A DNA stretch of 64,000 nt from the NCBI RefSeq assembly GCF_001420715.1, contig NZ_LJJC01000015.1:460242-524241 (forward strand), in the 5' to 3' direction. Below the pieces are notes generated by a model. That model ran no database searches. It had not been told where the DNA came from and saw only the letters and a list, made by a program, of their open reading frames with translations. Numbering within the stretch: the first letter of the stretch is position 1; each line of letters opens with the position of its first letter. This DNA is from Heyndrickxia shackletonii (lineage in GTDB: Bacteria; Bacillota; Bacilli; Bacillales; Bacillaceae_C). The position numbers and the translations under genes were made by a program. Shown piece by piece: positions 62,220 to 64,000 of the stretch.

Positions 62220-63248
62220 TCATTTCACCTTTGTAATTTTGCCAGTTTCGCTGGACTCTAGTGCCGCAAGTATGACATTCAGCGATTTCATCCCTTCATA
62301 CCCGTTAATTGGCACATCTGTATCGTCTACAAGACTATGAATAAATTGGTCTATCACATGGGAAGTATTTTGACCGCCATCCTCATTCGATTGGATTTTA
62401 CCTAAATCGAACTTCTCCACTTCCCCGTTTTTATGTTGAATCACTAGGGAATAGTCTGGATCTTCCTCTAGACGTAAAATACCATTCTCACCATAGATTA
62501 CCGTTGAGTTATCTTCTTTTGAAACATAGGACCAGCTTGCTGCAAGCGTACCGACAATTCCGCTTTCCGTCTTTAAAATACAAACCGCATTATCATCTAC
62601 AGTTGAATTTTCTTTAGCCAATGTATCGACGAAAGCAGCAACCTCTACTATTTCTTCGTTTAAAATATAGCGAAGCAAATCTGTTTTATGAACCCCTAGA
62701 TCCCCCATTGCTCCAATAAATGCTTTCTCTTTTTTAAAAAACCAACTGTCAGCACCGTCCACGCTCCAGCCTTCAGGACCGCCATGACCAAACGCAGTGC
62801 GGAAGCTGTACACTTTTCCTAGCTTACCAGATTCAATGAATTCACGCGCCTTTTCATGAGAAGGAACAAATCGCTGATTATGAGCAATCATTAGTTTTTT
62901 TCCGTTTTTTTCAGCAGCTTCTATCATTGCTTTTGTTTCAGCATCTGATGTGGCCATTGGCTTTTCACAGAGTACATGCTTTCCAGCGTTCAGAGCTGCA
63001 ATGGAGACTGGTGCATGCAGATAGTTTGGTGTACAAACACTGACAGCATCAATTTCTTCGTTTGCTAGAAGATCCTCATATTTGGTGTAAAATTTCGCAT
63101 CATATTTTTCAGCTTTTTCCTTTGCTCTTTCTTCGACAATATCGCATACTGCCACAATTTCGACATTCTGATTCGCTGCATATTCGGGTAAGTGGCGATG
63201 TCCAGCAATACTCCCGCAGCCAATTACGCCAACCTTTATTATTGTCAT
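62220..63248 (-). CDS. Gfo/Idh/MocA-family oxidoreductase, first
   Basis: 342 residues. GVIGCGSIAGHRHLPEYA is the NAD-binding start, VCTPNYLHAPVSIAALNAGKHVLCEKPMATS carries EKP with the catalytic Lys, and MGDLGVHKTDLLRYIL holds the conserved Asp/His. ATG 63248 has TAAGGAGGAATGCC upstream; the upstream in-frame candidate at 63293 lies too near the ThuA gene. ThuA next door suggests use of trehalose- or glucoside-type substrates through 3-keto intermediates, but this is inference. Confidence 0.88.
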   Translation of the reverse strand: MTIIKVGVIGCGSIAGHRHLPEYAANQNVEIVAVCDIVEERAKEKAEKYDAKFYTKYEDLLANEEIDAVSVCTPNYLHAPVSIAALNAGKHVLCEKPMATSDAETKAMIEAAEKNGKKLMIAHNQRFVPSHEKAREFIESGKLGKVYSFRTAFGHGGPEGWSVDGADSWFFKKEKAFIGAMGDLGVHKTDLLRYILNEEIVEVAAFVDTLAKENSTVDDNAVCILKTESGIVGTLAASWSYVSKEDNSTVIYGENGILRLEEDPDYSLVIQHKNGEVEKFDLGKIQSNEDGGQNTSHVIDQFIHSLVDDTDVPINGYEGMKSLNVILAALESSETGKITKVK

Positions 63249-63345
63249 TTGGCATTCCTCCTTAAGATTGGAAAGCGGTTTGACTTCCTTCATTCTTGCT
63301 CAAGGTGATATCTACCGCTTCTATAAAATTATGAGATTAGCTCTG

Positions 63346-64000
63346 CTATTTTTTTGAAATTTCCTCTAATGGCTTGGCATTTCCATATACAGGTCTTGCA
63401 TGGTCTACAGGTGCAGCCCACTTAACAGCGTTTGTAATAACTTTTTGAATTTCTTCATTATGATAAGTTGGATATGTTTCATGCCCAGGTCGGAAGTAGA
63501 AAACTTTGCCGTTTCCGCGTCGATATGTACATCCGCTGCGGAACACCTCTCCGCCTTCAAACCAGCTCAAGAAAATAAGCTCATCCGGTGCAGGTACATC
63601 AAAATGCTCACCGTACATTTCTTCTTTTTCTAATTCAATATATTGATTTAATCCCGCTACAATCGGATGACTTGGATCTACAACCCAAAGTCTTTCACGA
63701 TCGTCTGCTTCACGCCATTTCAGGTCGCAGGATGTTCCCATTAATTTTTTAAATACCTTTGAAAAATGGCCAGAGTGTAGAACAATTAACCCCATACCAT
63801 CTAAAACTCTTGAAACAACTTTATTTACCGTTTCATCTGACACCTCATCATGTGCAATATGTCCCCACCATACAAGAACATCTGTGTTTGCTAATACTTC
63901 ATCCGTTAATCCATGCTCCGGTTCATCTAATGTTGCTGTTTTAACATCGAAGCCCCCTTTTTCTAAAAAAGCAGAAATAGCTCCGTGAATTCCATTTGGA
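63346..64000 (-). CDS. ThuA-domain protein, N-terminus beyond window
   Basis: At least 218 codons are open on the minus strand to the window edge. The translated edge reads [30 protein letters not shown], then [48 protein letters not shown] and [21 protein letters not shown]. These are features of the ThuA (trehalose utilisation) glutamine-amidotransferase-like family. The C-terminal sequence is complete. It heads the visible cluster of oxidoreductases and isomerase. Confidence 0.87.
   Translation of the reverse strand, partial: PNGIHGAISAFLEKGGFDVKTATLDEPEHGLTDEVLANTDVLVWWGHIAHDEVSDETVNKVVSRVLDGMGLIVLHSGHFSKVFKKLMGTSCDLKWREADDRERLWVVDPSHPIVAGLNQYIELEKEEMYGEHFDVPAPDELIFLSWFEGGEVFRSGCTYRRGNGKVFYFRPGHETYPTYHNEEIQKVITNAVKWAAPVDHARPVYGNAKPLEEISKK

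Overview
The window is a low-GC Firmicutes chromosome segment, most likely from an endospore-forming member of the Bacillaceae. The evidence is purine-rich AGGAGG-type ribosome binding sites, a Trp T-box on trpS, sporulation genes (Spo0E-like, SpoIIP, three YjcZ-type microproteins, PAS kinases), a ycnKJI-type copper operon, Zur boxes in front of znuACB and zagA, and a lipM/lipA pair. I cannot name the species from sequence alone. Nothing in the window looks like a prophage, CRISPR array or large genomic island. It is core and accessory chromosome sprinkled with dispersed intergenic repeats and two copies of one insertion sequence.

Layout. 1-3 kb: a truncated PepV-type dipeptidase, a MobA-like nucleotidyltransferase, two YjcZ microproteins and a Spo0E-like phosphatase. 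3.2-7.5 kb: a minus-strand four-gene wall-polymer operon (IspD/TarI-like cytidylyltransferase, SDR reductase, two CDP-polyol phosphotransferases) that looks like a CDP-ribitol pathway with the H. influenzae Bcs1-type fusion split in two. 7.7-17 kb: 6-phosphogluconolactonase, a TPR-dynamin-like GTPase, small proteins, trpS with its T-box, a nucleotidyltransferase/GNAT pair and a tandem-repeat intergenic block. 17-22 kb: a lipase-like hydrolase, ycnK-ycnJ-ycnI copper genes and a His/Met-rich lipoprotein that appears to start at CTG. 22.5-27.8 kb: an ABC exporter, an ECF sigma/anti-sigma pair and an SGNH hydrolase. 28-32 kb: VOC protein, PAS kinase, NUDIX and SpoIIP. 32.2-36.5 kb: a zinc-starvation regulon (znuA, znuC, znuB, zagA) with five Zur-box-like sites. 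36.7-39.2 kb: methyltransferase and MFS exporter. 39.5-51.3 kb: two apparently identical 1560-bp IS1182-family elements in the same orientation, flanking lipA, lipM, membrane proteins, a DUF3231 protein, an EmrE-type transporter, a three-PAS kinase and a 3D-domain cell-wall protein. 51.4-60 kb: ATP-pyrophosphatase, long-form SpeD, a third YjcZ protein, a LysR regulator, a thioesterase, bioB with a BirA-type operator, an orphan membrane protein and a NUDIX protein. 60-64 kb: a minus-strand sugar-catabolism cluster (truncated ThuA, two Gfo/Idh/MocA oxidoreductases, a TIM-barrel isomerase).

The strongest unusual signals are these. (1) Both IS copies sit in intrinsic-terminator hairpins. In each case the flanking duplication is exactly the whole hairpin (25 bp and 34 bp), and the element's own ends carry hairpins that can replace the lost terminator. 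(2) Two intergenic loci (27.8 and 59.8 kb) contain a four-box array, two direct and two inverted 20-bp boxes, with identical 51-59-51 spacing over 181 bp while the linkers have diverged. (3) Several other uncharacterised dispersed or tandem repeat families are present, and a Zur-box-preceded mini-transcript carries only a 7-codon ORF.
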